From assembly GCA_037975125.1 (NCBI GenBank), contig CM075857.1:89169199-89233198 (forward strand): a stretch of 64,000 nucleotides of DNA. The letters run 5' to 3'. Both the position numbers and the translations under genes were made by a program. This stretch comes from Latrodectus hesperus (Eukaryota; Arthropoda; Arachnida; Araneae; Theridiidae). The notes under the pieces are model-generated. The model had not been told where the DNA came from and ran no database searches. It saw only the letters and a list, made by a program, of their open reading frames with translations. This document shows, one piece after another, positions 43,135-58,369 of the stretch (position 1 is the stretch's first letter; each line of letters begins with the position of its first letter).

Positions 43135-43676
43135 GGTACTTTTCCATTTCGCTGGCGCAGGCGATAAAGTCGCCAAAAATGATACAACCGGCGCTAGATG
43201 GAATATCTCCACTGGTAACCTTTTACTGCTACGTTTCCAAAACATATGACGGCCTTTTACTATCAACGACTTTATTTCAACTCTTTTTTTTCCATTACAT
43301 AATTTTATGCTATGTTGCTATACATACAAATTTAATAATTTCATAAAATCTCTCTAGAAAAAATCTGATTTTAAAAATGTATCTTAAAAAATAATAATCG
43401 TAACAAATTCACATAAAAAATATTTAAAAAAAATAATAAGATTTTGAAATATGCATCATCCGATAAGTTGTAATCTAATATAATAAGTAAATAAATAGAA
43501 TCCATCATTCCACGCATAGCGTGAACACGAGAACAACAATTAAATAAATAAATTTAAAAACTTTTATATAAAACAACATTATTTAAAAAAATTTTATGTG
43601 TATACTGTGTGTTGTCGCTAATTGGCGACTTAAATTTCGCTTGGCGGGATTTGCGCCGGTGAAATAAAAAAGTACC
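43135..43676. mobile_element. 542-bp MITE with 8-bp target duplication
   Basis: The left end ggtacttttccatttcgctg and the complement of the right end, ggtacttttttatttcaccg, form inverted repeats of about 25 bp with four mismatches; both continue into ggcgca. The flanks caatacag (43127-43134) and taatacag (43677-43684) match at 7 of 8 positions. An 8-bp duplication points to hAT-type mobilisation (inferred). The interior is AT-rich with no transposase. Short minus-strand open frames overlap the ends and are not genes. Confidence 0.87.
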
Positions 43677-43684
43677 TAATACAG

Positions 43685-43981
43685 ATTTTAATCTTATTTT
43701 ACCATTAAAAAATGTCACCAACACATATAATAATATATATCCGTTAAAGTTATTTTTATCACACACTGTGGCCACCTAAAATACAACACTAAAAATATAT
43801 AAGAGAAATTACAGCAAAATTATTTTGCAAATAATACGTAATACAAAGACCAAATAATTGAAATTACCAGCTTCATGTAAAATATGGAAAATGATACATT
43901 TAATAATTAGTGTATCCAACATTTATAGCTATACAGCAACCACGCTTTTCGGTACGAAATCAAAAATCTTTGCATATTTGT
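43685..43981. other. AT-rich spacer
   Basis: Nothing recognised between the MITE and the Tc1 relic. Confidence 0.5.
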
Positions 43982-44689
43982 CTAGGTTGTAGCAATCCAT
44001 GTCAGCCAAAGTTGATCAGTTATAACAAGTTTTAATGTATACTGGATCAGTTGTTGCGCAAGCCTTGACAACAAATTTGAATTCGGTGATAGGTAGAGGG
44101 AAAAAACAAGTGAAAAAAAAAACAATTCAAACCAATCGGTAATGAAGAATTCTTGAATATTGCGCGTCAAGTGTGGTTGTGCATTATCCTGCTGGAAAAA
44201 GTCTGATGACAAGCACTGAAAGTATTAGAAGACCACTTGCTTCAACATCTCAGAGATGTGACTATAGCTGCTCAATGCACTCTAGAGGGATGACGGAATG
44301 GAATCGAGTACCACTCCAAACCATTATACTCATTATAGGAAATGTGTAGGTATGCACAGCGGAACAGTTCAGCAGTTTATTACATTGGAGCCTTTAGATT
44401 CAAATCCAACTACCAGTGTGTTTCAGGCAGAATTGGGATATGTTAGTAAAAAATTTGTTGTTCCGTTTCATTTTCCTTATCTGTTATTCATTGCATCATC
44501 CTCAACGACTGTGACTTTGTGCTAAAGGTAAACAGAGGAATGGATAACATTTCTCCATTGACCATAGCGAACATTCTATTCAGCTACATAGGTTGCCGAA
44601 TGGTACAAGTGGACTGACTCTTCATGGTGCATAGTCGAGTGAATTTGTTTAGCTATGGCTCATGAAGTGACTAAGTTTTCACTTCCGGA

Positions 44690-44690
<1 letters not shown>
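43982..44690 (-). pseudogene. C-terminal half of a Tc1-type transposase
   Basis: Read on the minus strand, a decayed catalytic domain is visible. SIMVWSGTRFHSVIPLECI near 44320 resembles the central vWGgI...srTpLv.I motif. FFQQDNAQPHLTRNIQEFFI near 44200 is the second-Asp motif, intact. The third-residue region (expected SPDLsPIE) is degenerate: YLSPNSNLLSRLAQQLIQYT. DQLW near the end matches the family C-terminus. The N-terminal HTH part and first Asp were not found. The relic abuts the 3' part of the RT pseudogene at about 44690. It is inactive. Confidence 0.8.
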
Positions 44691-47364
<2,674 letters not shown>

Positions 47365-48718
47365 TAAATAATGCTTAACACACTGCTGGCCACCGTAAAT
47401 ACAATACCCTGAAGGAAGCATGCAAATAACATTAAATTTACAGCATGCATTAGCGCAGGTGAGATATGCAAACGTTTAGAATTTCAGCGCAGACGCACAT
47501 CACGCGGGCCTGTGGCGCCAATTCACAGTGCTATTTAAGGCTTGGTATTTTGACGATTTCAAGTTCGGCAACTGTGTTTTTCTTGTGGTTTTTATAAATC
47601 AATGATGCCTCATAGAAAACAGAGATCATTTTTAATCAAGTGTCCGAGTTCGACAGAGGAAAGATAGTGGCCTACCGAGATTGTGGATTATCTTTCAGAG
47701 AAATCGGTGTCGTATTTTTCGGCACTAAGCAACTGCGATGCGTGTTTGTGATCGTTGGATCTAGAAGGGTACGACGGACCGGCGTGTTCGATCGCATCCA
47801 TCTCAGTGTATCACTTCAAGCAAATTGTGCGCAAGGCAGTGACGAAGCGCTCAGCCACATCACGAACCATAGTACAGCACATTCAGTCTGTAACGCATCA
47901 TCCAGTATCTGCGTGTGCCATTCGACGCCGTTTACAGCAGAGTGGTCTGTCCGCAAGACGTCCATTGCTTCATCCACCCTTGAAGCAGAACCACAGACGT
48001 CTCCCCCGCCAATGGTGCAATGAAAGAAGTATGAGGACGGAAGAATGGAATCAAATTATCTTTACTGACGAGTCACGCTTCTGTCTGCAACACCACGATG
48101 GTCGCATTCGAGTCTGGAGACACCGTGGAGAGAGGATGCTGAACAGCTGCGTTATACACCGCCACTATGGTTTTGCACCGGGTATTAGATGTCAGTGGCA
48201 CACTCCTCTAATGCGTATTGCCGGTACTTTAAACAGCCATCGTTACATCTTCGAGGTGTTGGATACAATTGTCCATCCTTACTTTCAGGGGTTGCCCACA
48301 GCCATATTTCAACAGGATAATATGCGATCGCATGTGGCATGCATTGTCCAATGGTTCTTCGTCAATCACCATATTGAATCGCTTCTCTGGCTGGCTCGAT
48401 CTCCGGATATTTCGCCGATCAAAAACATGTGATAAATGGTTGCTAAACGATTGACCCAGATTATATCCCGAGCTACCACACCAGACCAACTCTGGCAACG
48501 GGTGGAAACTGCTTGGTCTGCTGTATCCCAAGAACACATACAAAATCTCTTTGAATCAATGCCGTGGCGTTTGGCCGATCAGATGATTTGAATAACAAGA
48601 AATAAGGTCCAATTCAATTTATAATGTATATATATAACATCTGCTCTGTTCTATAGGGTAATTTATGATAGTATTGCAAAAATGTCTGTGGAGCCAAAAG
48701 TCATATGGCGTGATATTA
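47365..48718 (+). mobile_element. Tc1 element (Tcb1-like), nearly complete
   Basis: The ends show degenerate inverted repeats of about 45 bp. The left runs from TA at 47365 through actgctggccaccgtaaat. The complement of the right end reads taatatcacgccatatgact and then ttggctccacagac. TA dinucleotides at both borders fit the Tc1 target duplication. A transposase pseudogene fills the interior. The exact borders are uncertain by several bases. Confidence 0.75.
47605..48591 (+). pseudogene. Tcb1-like DD34E transposase pseudogene
   Basis: This is the transposase of the Tc1 element. Reading starts at the ATG at 47605 and shifts frame near 47639. SEFDRGKIVAYRDCGLSFRE (HTH 1) follows. A second shift before 47800 returns to the first frame. 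The frame at 47755-48432 carries TSRTIVQHIQSVTHHPVSAC and RRRLQQSGLSARRPL (HTH 2), IIFTDESRFCLQHHDGRIRV (first Asp) and IFQQDNMRSHVA (second Asp). After 34 residues comes SPDISPIKNM, where the catalytic Glu is Lys, then two stops (TGA TAA). The C-terminus TPDQLWQRVETAWSAVSQEH continues in frame to a stop at 48589-48591. Family length is about 340 residues, so coverage is nearly complete. It is clearly inactive. Confidence 0.95.
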
Positions 48719-51700
48719 TAGTTGAAACATGTAACACTGAAATATAACTTACATTTAAATATTTTAATGGTCAACTTAGATATCCATTTGTATCACTATT
48801 TTTAAAATTTGAAGTTTTTTTTAAATAACTGATTGAAAACTCATTCTTAGATTAAATACGTATTTTATAAAATACATTGCTTTAGAGCATCAAATGTTAT
48901 ATTATCTTAATAACGGCAATAGAATATATTAAAATTTTAATACATTAATTTTCTTTCATAATCTTTATACACATTTATTCTTAAAAATATTTGACCATTA
49001 ATTTCGATATTGGGAAAAAAATGACATATAAAATATTTGGTGAGTAATTAATTGAGTTTTCATATTTTAAACGATATAAATTATTTTAGCATGAAAAATA
49101 TTGATAATTTCTTATAAAAATTATTTTAGAGTCATGTTAGATTAATTGATACGTGCGTTTCATATGTTATCTCATATTCATTATTTAGGGTTAATCATGG
49201 TACAAATGCTTATATTTACTATTCTTATTATTTTGCAGAATAAATATAAATCTAAGTATGATAAAAAAAGAAAAATAAAAAACAATTGCTGCAAACAAGT
49301 ACGCTTCACATAAGAATGACAGTCGCACTAAATTAACTGCATTATTTTCCCATTGAAATTCTTTGGAGCAGTGTACTAATTTATTCAAAATCGACATTAA
49401 ATTTGCCTTCAGCTATACCAGTAAAAATGTTTTTTTGTAAAATAATGACAAAATAATTGTCTATTTATAATTCAACATCCTCAATACCAGTAAAGTAATG
49501 ATTTCTTTATTGGCCAATCAAAATTCTTGTAAATTGGGTATTTCTGAATTCATTTTTGCTTGAGAAGAAATATTAAAAAGTAAAAACACTTGTCTGTCTC
49601 TGTTTCTACCCCCGAGGGAAAAGCCGCTGCTCTTGGAGACTCCTAACGCCATCTAGTGCTTATTTTGGAGCTAAAGGGTTTAATTAAAGAAACATTGCTT
49701 AAAGGCATGGAATTAAAAGGAAAGAAATAAGAAAATGAACAAGTGCTTTTCTTTTCTTAAATGGTGTGAAATATTTCTACAAGAGGATGCTCAACTGAGA
49801 AATATCGAATCTTTTAAGAGACATTTCAAAAGCAAGTTTCTTGTTTTGATAAATATATACTCTACAAGCTTTATAATTTCTCTTAATAAACATAAAAAAA
49901 TATTGAAGAATTCAATAAATACGTTACTGTTTAAAATATTATTCTGTTATACTTAAATGCTATTTTTTAATTGCTTCGCTATAAAAATATCTATTTTAAT
50001 CTATTCATCACGATTTGTAAATAAAATGTTGCAAAACCATAATTTTTATAAGCAAAAATTTATAGTTCACAATTTGCCTGTTTAATTTCTAACATAACAC
50101 GTGAAATATTAGAATCGAGAGAATCAAGTATATTAAAAATATATTTTCACTAAAGTAAATATTTTTAAGTTTCATTTGTTTGATTTATAACATGAAAATT
50201 CAACCATTTAAGCATTAACTTAATTTCCTGTCTATGATAAGATTTGAAAAAAACACATATATTATCCTTATAAAAATTGTTTTTTACTATATCATTTAAT
50301 AATGTATAGTTTTCTCCTTTGAACATAATGAGCTAAAAAAGTATAAATGTTTAAACTTTCTCATAACAATACTTTTCCAAACGAACGAAGCGATTTTTTT
50401 TTTATAAAATATTGACAAATACTATTTTTAAACATATAAACAATAATATTTTTGTTTTCTTCACGCTTACTTTTAAGTAAATGATTCCATACAAGTATTT
50501 TTAAATATACATTAATATTTCTCATTAAATATTTCTAAGAAATATATTTACAATATTTCTTGAAAATGACAATATGTCTACAATATAATATATTCTCATA
50601 AAAATCTTGTTTAGAAGCACTCTCATTATCTAAATAATATGACATTTATTATATATAAGAATTTTTATCATCCCTTTTTCCTGTTTTTGAGAAAAAGGAA
50701 ATAAACTTCAATATTATTCGATCATAAACCCTTTTTTTATAAGGATACAAAAAAGTGAGCTGATACAGAAAACGTTGCTTTACATTTCTACTGATCTGCT
50801 GCATATATTTCATAAATAAAATAATCCCCATGCGCATTTTATTTTTAAAAAAATGGTAAAAAAAATTTAAAATACATGCTTTATAAGGAAGACATTTTCA
50901 AGAATAATGTAAGCAAAAGAAGAGATCAATGTAAACAAAAGAAGTAGGGAAATTCATTGATATTCCCAGAAATTATTTTCTTTAATATAAATATAAAATG
51001 ATAAATTGCAAACAACACACATGCTACATAAAACAAATTATGACACTTAAGATTTATAGAAAGATTTTCAACATTTCGTATTCTAGTGTAAGTAAAGAAA
51101 AATACAGATTTTAAAAAGGGACGTAATAAATAGTATCAATTGAATTTACGTGAGATATTTTTAACTTCTCGATAATTGATTAATTCTATTATTTTGCATA
51201 TTATATCTACAAATTTATGATTTCCCATTTTAAATAACTGAATGTGAAACAAATTTAACTCTTAATTATACAGGTGAAATTTGAATAATCATTCCTGTGT
51301 AAGCATTATCTAATTTGAAATAAATTTTGATTCTTTATATCTGCAATAAAATTAATTTTTGCTTATACTGAAACTATTTATTAACTTTAATTAACAAATT
51401 TTAATTTTTGGAAAAACATTGCTTAAAAATATCTTATTTAAAAAATCTTTTTTAACCTTTCTTTTTTGAAAAAACCTTTTCTTCAAAAAATTGAATTTGA
51501 TGAAGTTTTAACTATTTTTAATTGAATCTATTTTATTCAATTTTAATATAAACTTTAATAACTGTATACAATTTTTATGTCTTAAATCATCGAAAAACCA
51601 ATCACACTTCCTTTTTATTTGCACTATCACATTTCCAAAAACGTATTTTATTATTTATTCTGTCTTAAAAATTTCAAAACAGGAAACATTTCAACAAAAT

Positions 51701-53485
51701 ATGCACATCACATATTAAAATTTTGTACTTCACTTTTTTTTAATAATGACTACATAAATGTTGTAAATTAGGTAATAATAATTTCTAATAATATAAAGCC
51801 TTGTAAATGAAATTGAAAAATAATTAATTTTACTTATAATTCAATTTATTCTTAATAAAATTAATAGCATATTACTATTCATAAGATCAATAACTATAGA
51901 TTTTCATTTTTCCACTTGCTTGTTCATCTTGAAGATTATTCTTTTTTCATAAAATCACACAAATAACCCATTCTTAAATTTATGAAATAACAAAATTTTC
52001 TGGGAAAATATGACAAGAATGCTTTTTTTAGAGCAATCGTATTAAGTTCAAAACAATATGCTAATAAGAAACAGAGATAATTTAAAATTCTCACAACAGC
52101 CAATATATATCATAAAAATATCATTAGATTTTATTTAAGGTAAATGAAAACCACAATCGTCCCCAATTTTCTATATCTGTATCAAAGAAAGAAAATAAAA
52201 CACGAACCCAAAGAAATGAAAATTGCGAATATCACATTTTTTACAGAATAAACAATAGACAAAGAAGTTCTCAACATGAGTAATTAGGAAAGTAAATTCT
52301 ACTTCCCCCGTCTGCCTCTTCCTAATCTACTTACTACTTTCCCGGAGGCAATAGGTAGAACCAAATGAAAAATTCAAGGAAATCAAACATGGTCGGCTTC
52401 CCCAATTTCGAATTTTAATATTTCAGGTACAGCAAACGCTTTCCTTGCATTTCATTCAGAAGAGAACTGCTACAGGAATAAAAAAAATGGCGACAAGAAT
52501 ACAAAATTAATAGGAAAAAAGTCAGTAATATTTACGAAAAATATAACTCAGGAAATGTGTGCAATATAAAAGGAAGAAAAGAAACAAAAAAGAAGCATCC
52601 GCAGAATTAAGTTAAGAACTTTCGCAAGTACTTAATTAATTGAAGAGACAAAAATTTATGAATTTCGGAATGAAGTTACTCCATCATAGCGTTTATTAAT
52701 TTTCTTTTCTCGCCAGTTTTCATCGTTTCTCCTCCGCCATTAGTTCCATTTTCCAAATGTCGAAAGCTAATTTATTTAGGTATGATTATTAATCTAGCGA
52801 AAGAAGTTCCATTGATTAAAAATGGAAAGAAAGAGTTTTGTAAGTATTCTTTCTCGGCTAGTTTTAAGTTCTTCAATTTGGGATGAAGATAAAGAAATTA
52901 ACAGTAGTATACATAAGCCAAACGGAATTCATTTCATTATGACATGTAAGAAGAAGTTGAATTTAATGCATTCGGATAGCTTTATAGAATAATTGGAAAA
53001 TTAAATTACGAATTCATAAGTTAAAAAGGACTGATTAAATAGAACTTTTAAAAAAATCATTTCGCTTCAGTTATTAATTTTTGGTTTGTATGATGCTAAT
53101 ATAGAATATGAGAATTTTTTTTGTATAAAAAAATATTGGTTATGACAAATGACACAAAAGTCATGCCTAGTTTATTTAAATTTATGTCTAAGAGGGGGTT
53201 TCAAGATGAAATTTAGTCGTTTATATTAATACCCACTTTTCTTTTTATTTATTTTTTCTATGCTACAGAATACTAAATTTAGGTTTCTAGAAATTATATC
53301 AAAATAAATTGAAAGTACATAATACTTTTTTTGAACTTATTGTATTCCAAATAATTAAAAGTCAATTTCATGTCTCTATTAAGCGATCCAAATCATCAAA
53401 ATAATTAATTTCCCTGACATGTTTAGTTAAGTTTTCCTTTTCCAAAGAGATACTTTTACTGTACTACTTATTGCTGATTTGCTGT
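48719..53485. other. Mostly AT-rich non-coding DNA; textured patch at 52.3-52.9 kb
   Basis: No gene is supported. 49600-49680 is GC-richer and holds a CTCF-like word, listed separately. 52270-52880 is less repetitive, with C/T-rich and cgccattag-type words, and may be conserved non-coding DNA. The remainder is low-complexity A/T. Confidence 0.5.
49647..49659 (-). promoter_or_regulatory. CTCF-like motif
   Basis: cgccatctagtgc (minus strand gcactagatggcg) matches the core of the CTCF insulator site (CCASYAGRKGGC type) at nearly all positions. Binding in this species is unproven. Confidence 0.35.
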
Positions 53486-53765
53486 TGTTGTTATCGTCTG
53501 CCAGCTAGGCTGGCAACATGGGGTGCGCTGCTCCACTTTTTCTAACTGAACCATATTTTGGTATGGAGTCCGACTTCCTCAATACACACATGCCATAGGG
53601 ACCCGTTTATAGGGTAGGCAATCATTCACAACCCATTCATATAAGGAAAGGACAAAGACAGGATAGAAAGAGAGAGATAGTACATCCATGCCCGAACCGG
53701 GATTCGAACCCAGGACCTCCTTATCCGCTGTCAGATACACTGACCACTAGACAAGTTGGGCGGCT
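53486..53765 (-). mobile_element. tRNA-derived SINE, family A, inverted copy
   Basis: It matches the element at 35060-35349 along its whole length in the opposite orientation: ccagctaggctggcaacatg at the left, the B box near 53697-53712 and the A-box region near 53742-53757. Flanking atttgctgt occurs at 53477-53485 and 53766-53774, a 9-bp target duplication. The tail is an (AAC)-like run. Confidence 0.94.
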
Positions 53766-53774
53766 ATTTGCTGT

Positions 53775-56386
53775 CATAGCATTGATTAAGCAAGGAATTC
53801 TTTGTTACATTTAGTATGCAGTCTAATTAACGAATACCATTGTAAAGCATTCGAAAACATGATATGCTTTTTTTCCGTGAAGACATTTCATTCTTATAGC
53901 TCACATTTATGTTTACTTAGGAAAACGAAAAAAACTCAAGTATTTACTACTACAGACAAAGCAGAAAATCTAATGACCATTTTCCTTTTTTTAACAATGA
54001 CCGAGATCTCCACTTCTGAAGATTGCGATGGATTTATGAACATTTAGATAATATTTTGGCATAAATGATCCCCCTAGATAACAATTTTTAAAATTTTAAA
54101 GGTATTCCAATTGAAAACTCTGATATCATCAAAAATATATTAATCCTTATTTAAGTTGTGAAAGTAAGCAAATTTATAAATGTTAACAAATGCATTTATT
54201 TCAACTTTATAAGTCAATGTTAAAATTATAGTTTTAGAAGTCGAATCTCATTTTAGGACATGAAAAAGTCGAATTTAAATTAAAATACTGGTAAAAAAAT
54301 CAGCATCAGTTTAAATCCAATAATAATATAAAACAAAAGAGCACATGCAAATTAATCTGGATTCATGCTGAACTAGTTTTAATTTATTTACTTCCATAGA
54401 ACCATTGAAAAAGTTCATTATATAAATACAGTCCTGTATTATACAGTTATTGGACATTCAATCTTTTGACATATAGGAAAATAAAAACATAATCTATCAC
54501 GAAAAGAATGAATCGTGTTAATGACTCATCACAAAACGATATTAACTCCGGTGAGCTACCATTCACTTTCCCACAATAACTGAATGCAGTGGAATAATTA
54601 CTAATCGTGAACAATGCCAAATTAAGAAGAAACTGCCCAGTATACTCCTGATCGCCATTATTTTTTAATTCATTCTCGGTCTCACACTAGTTTCTTTCAC
54701 TCGTGCAGGGACAGAGATAAGAATCTATGGGAAATAGCCCCTGGGCATTTTTAAAGGTGTTTTATTTTTATTGACTTAAGCCCCGGGTTTCATAGCGGCG
54801 ACCGGTTCCTTGGGAGACAAGGATCATTTTATTTGATAACTGGGATGGCTGTGACCGTAACCTTGAAAACCGTCAAGCCCGGTTAATTGCTGAGCTCGGA
54901 AATCAGGTTCATTACACTTTCACTGCTTAGGTTCTCTGAATACAAAGTGAAAATTGTGCAGGTCCCCTTGATTAACATGGAAAGAAATACATTAAAATGC
55001 AGTAACAAAGTTTCTTTCTATGTCTTGTTTTTTTAATGCTAAAAAAGAAGTAATCAGACCTTGAAATTGCATGGACGTCGGAATATTGACGAACATTTTA
55101 TGTCGTCTGCCTTGCATATTAATGATTAGTTTAGCAGATGATGGGACAGAAAGAGTTTCCAATTTATCTTAAAAAGGCTGATTATTCTTTAGTTAAAAAA
55201 ATGCCTATATAAAACAAAATACACTAAAACTTTTTTTTTAATTCAAAATGTTGCCTTTTATTTATGTGGGAACAATGTAGGTCTTAAAACAAAATATAGT
55301 TTTAAATATTCAAATAATAAGTTTTCTGTATCATATTTTTCAAAATATGAAATATGAACTGGAAAATTGCTTATAAATTATTAAAAATCTATATTTTTAT
55401 GACAAAAGATTGCAATGGAAACATAAAATAGTATTTTAAAGAAAAAACTGATCAATCAAAAATTTAGTAAGCTCTACAAAGATAATTGTATAATAGCACT
55501 TAAATAAAATAAATATTTTAAATTTTTATATAGCATCTGTGATTGTTACAAACTTAATTTTATAATTTTTTAAATGTTTATAAATGTAGCATATGCAAAT
55601 GTGTAAGTATATATATCAAACATATATACATTAATAACACTTTTTTAAATAAAATTGTGAGCTTCAATAAATAATTTTCTGGATAAGAACTTTTTCTTTA
55701 GTTTCGTTTCAATTTTCAGGAATGAAATATTGTTTTAAAAAATTATGAACTTAAATTTGTGAGAAAGAAAATTATATTTCTCTGAGTATTTCTTAAAATT
55801 TTACTTGTGACGATAATTACCAATTTTATATTCGCGGGAGACTTCTTTAAATTTCTTTTAAAATTCAAATCCACGCACACATGTAAAATTTGAGTTTTAT
55901 GAAAATTTTTATAGAAAAATCGCAAATTCTGAGTGTATAAAAAATGAATGGTTATTTATTAAAAGAAAATATAACGGAAATTATGAATTAAGAGGAAATA
56001 GTTTATCGATATAAATTTATCAGAATAAATCTGTAGTGCTCTGAGTAAATGATTAAATATACATGTGAATGACTAATGAAATGGTAATTTTTTATCCAAT
56101 TAAAAACTTCTTCCTTTTTTATTTTTTGCTAATAAATATGGAAATAATTTTCTTATTTATTAGCAAAAATAATATTATCAAAAGCAACCATAATATAATA
56201 TCATAAATTTTGTATATATCAGCCTACTAAGTCCGTCTTATGAGACGCATTTTCAATGGTAATTATGTACCTAAACTCAGGAAAAAATTATGACTTGTTC
56301 TTCTTCTTCTTAAGGTTGGGTTTGTATGTCGTTGGCACCTCTGCTTTAATCAGCATTTTGTACCATTAACTCCAAACCCAATGTTC
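53775..56386. other. Non-coding DNA; GC-richer patch at 54.6-54.95 kb
   Basis: No gene is supported. 54640-54960 is clearly richer in G/C (agccccgggtttcatagcgg, and so on) without a long open frame. 55060-55170 contains gcatattaatgattag, a homeobox/POU-like word. Both are candidate conserved elements. Confidence 0.45.
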
Positions 56387-56750
56387 CTAGTTCCAGTTAC
56401 TCGGGTCACCCACTTTATTAATATAGTCCGATAACCCTTTAATGGAGTCTAGGTGTAACTCTCTAGTATGGATGATGCCTAAAGAAATTATTCTAGGGAA
56501 GGCAAGAGCCTCGCATTCGTAAATGATATGCTTGGCCGTTTCCTCTTGCGTATGACATTTCCTGCAGATAGGGTCTTGCTGAAACAGTCCCATTTTATGG
56601 AGGTGTTTTCTGAAATAGTAGTACCCAGTTATGAAGCCTACGATTAAACGTATCTTCTGCCTAGAGCATCTAAGAATTTCAGAGGCAATCCTCGCTGATG
56701 ATCCACAGATCATGCTTTTAGCATGAGTTTGAACAGGAGTGTTGAGCCAA
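56387..56750 (-). pseudogene. 3' end of a non-LTR retrotransposon ORF2
   Basis: A 108-codon minus-strand frame (56713-56387), with similarity continuing a little upstream (AWLNTPVQTHAK), resembles the tail of jockey/R1-type ORF2 after the RNase H domain. It has IRLIVGFITGYYYFRKHLHK, then CRKCHTQEETAKHIIYEC, a C-X2-C-X8-H-X4-C cluster typical of this C-terminus, then a short LG-containing end and a stop. RT and endonuclease are absent, as expected for a 5'-truncated insertion. An adjacent mariner-type MITE lies just upstream in its direction. Confidence 0.72.
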
Positions 56751-56907
56751 GCTTAATACATCTTCCGTCTCTCCCATCTAAGAACATTCGTTTTTGCGGT
56801 CTTCAAATTGATCCCGCAAAAAGGCTCTGGACCAATGGGAACAAAAGACGATCCTTGTTTTTATGATTTCTTAAATTTCTTATATTTACTAATTTGTAGC
56901 GATAGTT

Positions 56908-57120
56908 ATTGGTTTGTTCGGAAGGTAATTTCGTTTTTCGTGAAAATGAAAAACGTATAATGAATAAATATCGTATTGCATTGCATGTTGTCCAATCTAG
57001 TCCAATAGCTTTTACCATCTTTCTGGAAGTAGCAATATATCACACTCATAAAGTGGTTGGTTTTTACTAGCAAAAAGCTAATCCAGGTGGGAAAAACAAA
57101 ATTACTTTCCGAACAATCTA
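56908..57120. mobile_element. Mariner-type MITE, about 210 bp
   Basis: ttgttcggaaggtaatttcg (from 56914) and the complement of the right end, ttgttcggaaagtaattttg (up to 57116), form inverted repeats of about 25 bp with two or three mismatches. The sequence is typical of mariner ends, and TA lies near both borders. Minus-strand open frames inside have no transposase motif. Confidence 0.8.
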
Positions 57121-58369
57121 ATATTATTTGCTCAAACTGCTCTCCTTCCATATCACGTACAAATCAGTTAAAACAAATTAGATGAATTGTGAAATACTTG
57201 AAAATTCAGTTTAGTTATAGATTTATTAAATATTGAATTAGAAACTTTTTTGCTGCCGTTTTGAAAAAAAACCGAAAGTAAGTTCACAGCAGTGGAAAGA
57301 AGCATACTTTCCAAAATTGAAAAAATGTAAATTTATCAATTTTTTTGTAAAAAAAATATTTTGTAATATAGTAGAAAAAAAGAGAATCTAGAGTTTTATG
57401 TATTTTCCTCTTTCCTCGGTGGTTACAGATAGTCATAATTTTAAAGGGTTAGAAAGAACACCACTCTCCTTTGTTCTTGAAGCAAGCAGAGTTTCGTAAT
57501 TCTGTGCATATAACTTTCGTCACAATCAGTCGAAATCAGAATTGATTGAAGTTTAATTTAATTACAAAGTCTGCAATCAAAGTTTTGAACCGAAACATAA
57601 GTTACGTTTTAAATTAGTTCAACACTAACATCTAATATAAGTTTCATAATAGGATGTTAGTGTTGAACTTATTCCATTCAGTCTTTCTCAATTTATCATG
57701 CTGAAAATTTTAGCAAACAAACAAAATAAAGATTTTATTTTTACATACATAAAAATATAATCTTTAAAAGCCATATCATTCTTAATGTGCCATATCGTGT
57801 TAATTGGCTTCTACCTACATTAAACAAAGACATCTATTGACGAATTCATTGAAAACATTTTTATACATATTATCATTTTTGATTCTCCTTTTAATGGAAT
57901 ACAATTAAGAATAATTTAGATTACTTTCACTAATTCTTCAATTTTAGAAAATATATAGATTTAAATATACAGAATGATTGCAATTAAAGTTTCACTTATA
58001 AAAAGTTTTAAAGAAAGAGTCCATAGGTCAAAATAATTTTAAATTCATTTAATATACAGAAATAAAGGAAATTTGTCTTGCGAAAACAGTTCAAATTTGC
58101 GTTGTCAGGTGACGCGTTCTTGTGACAGATGTTCGTTTTTAGTAAACGATAGCTTTTGAAGCAATACGAATATCAAGAAGCTAATTAAAAGATATATAAA
58201 GAATTTACACACACACTCGGAACATAAATAAAGTTCATGAAAGAATAAAAAAAACTTTAGAAATACCAGTTAGTAAAATTGAAGAACACCAAAAAGGATC
58301 AGTTTTAAATGTCAAATTAGATTTTTTTTCAACAAAATGTATTTGTGTGAGGCGAGTTTATCACTTTAT
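57121..58369. other. AT-rich non-coding DNA
   Basis: No gene is seen. A hairpin with perfect 17-bp arms lies at 57616-57669. Confidence 0.6.
57616..57669. repeat. Perfect inverted repeat, 17-bp arms
   Basis: agttcaacactaacatc (57616-57632) and gatgttagtgttgaact (57653-57669) are separated by 20 nt. It could be a small foldback element. Confidence 0.92.
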
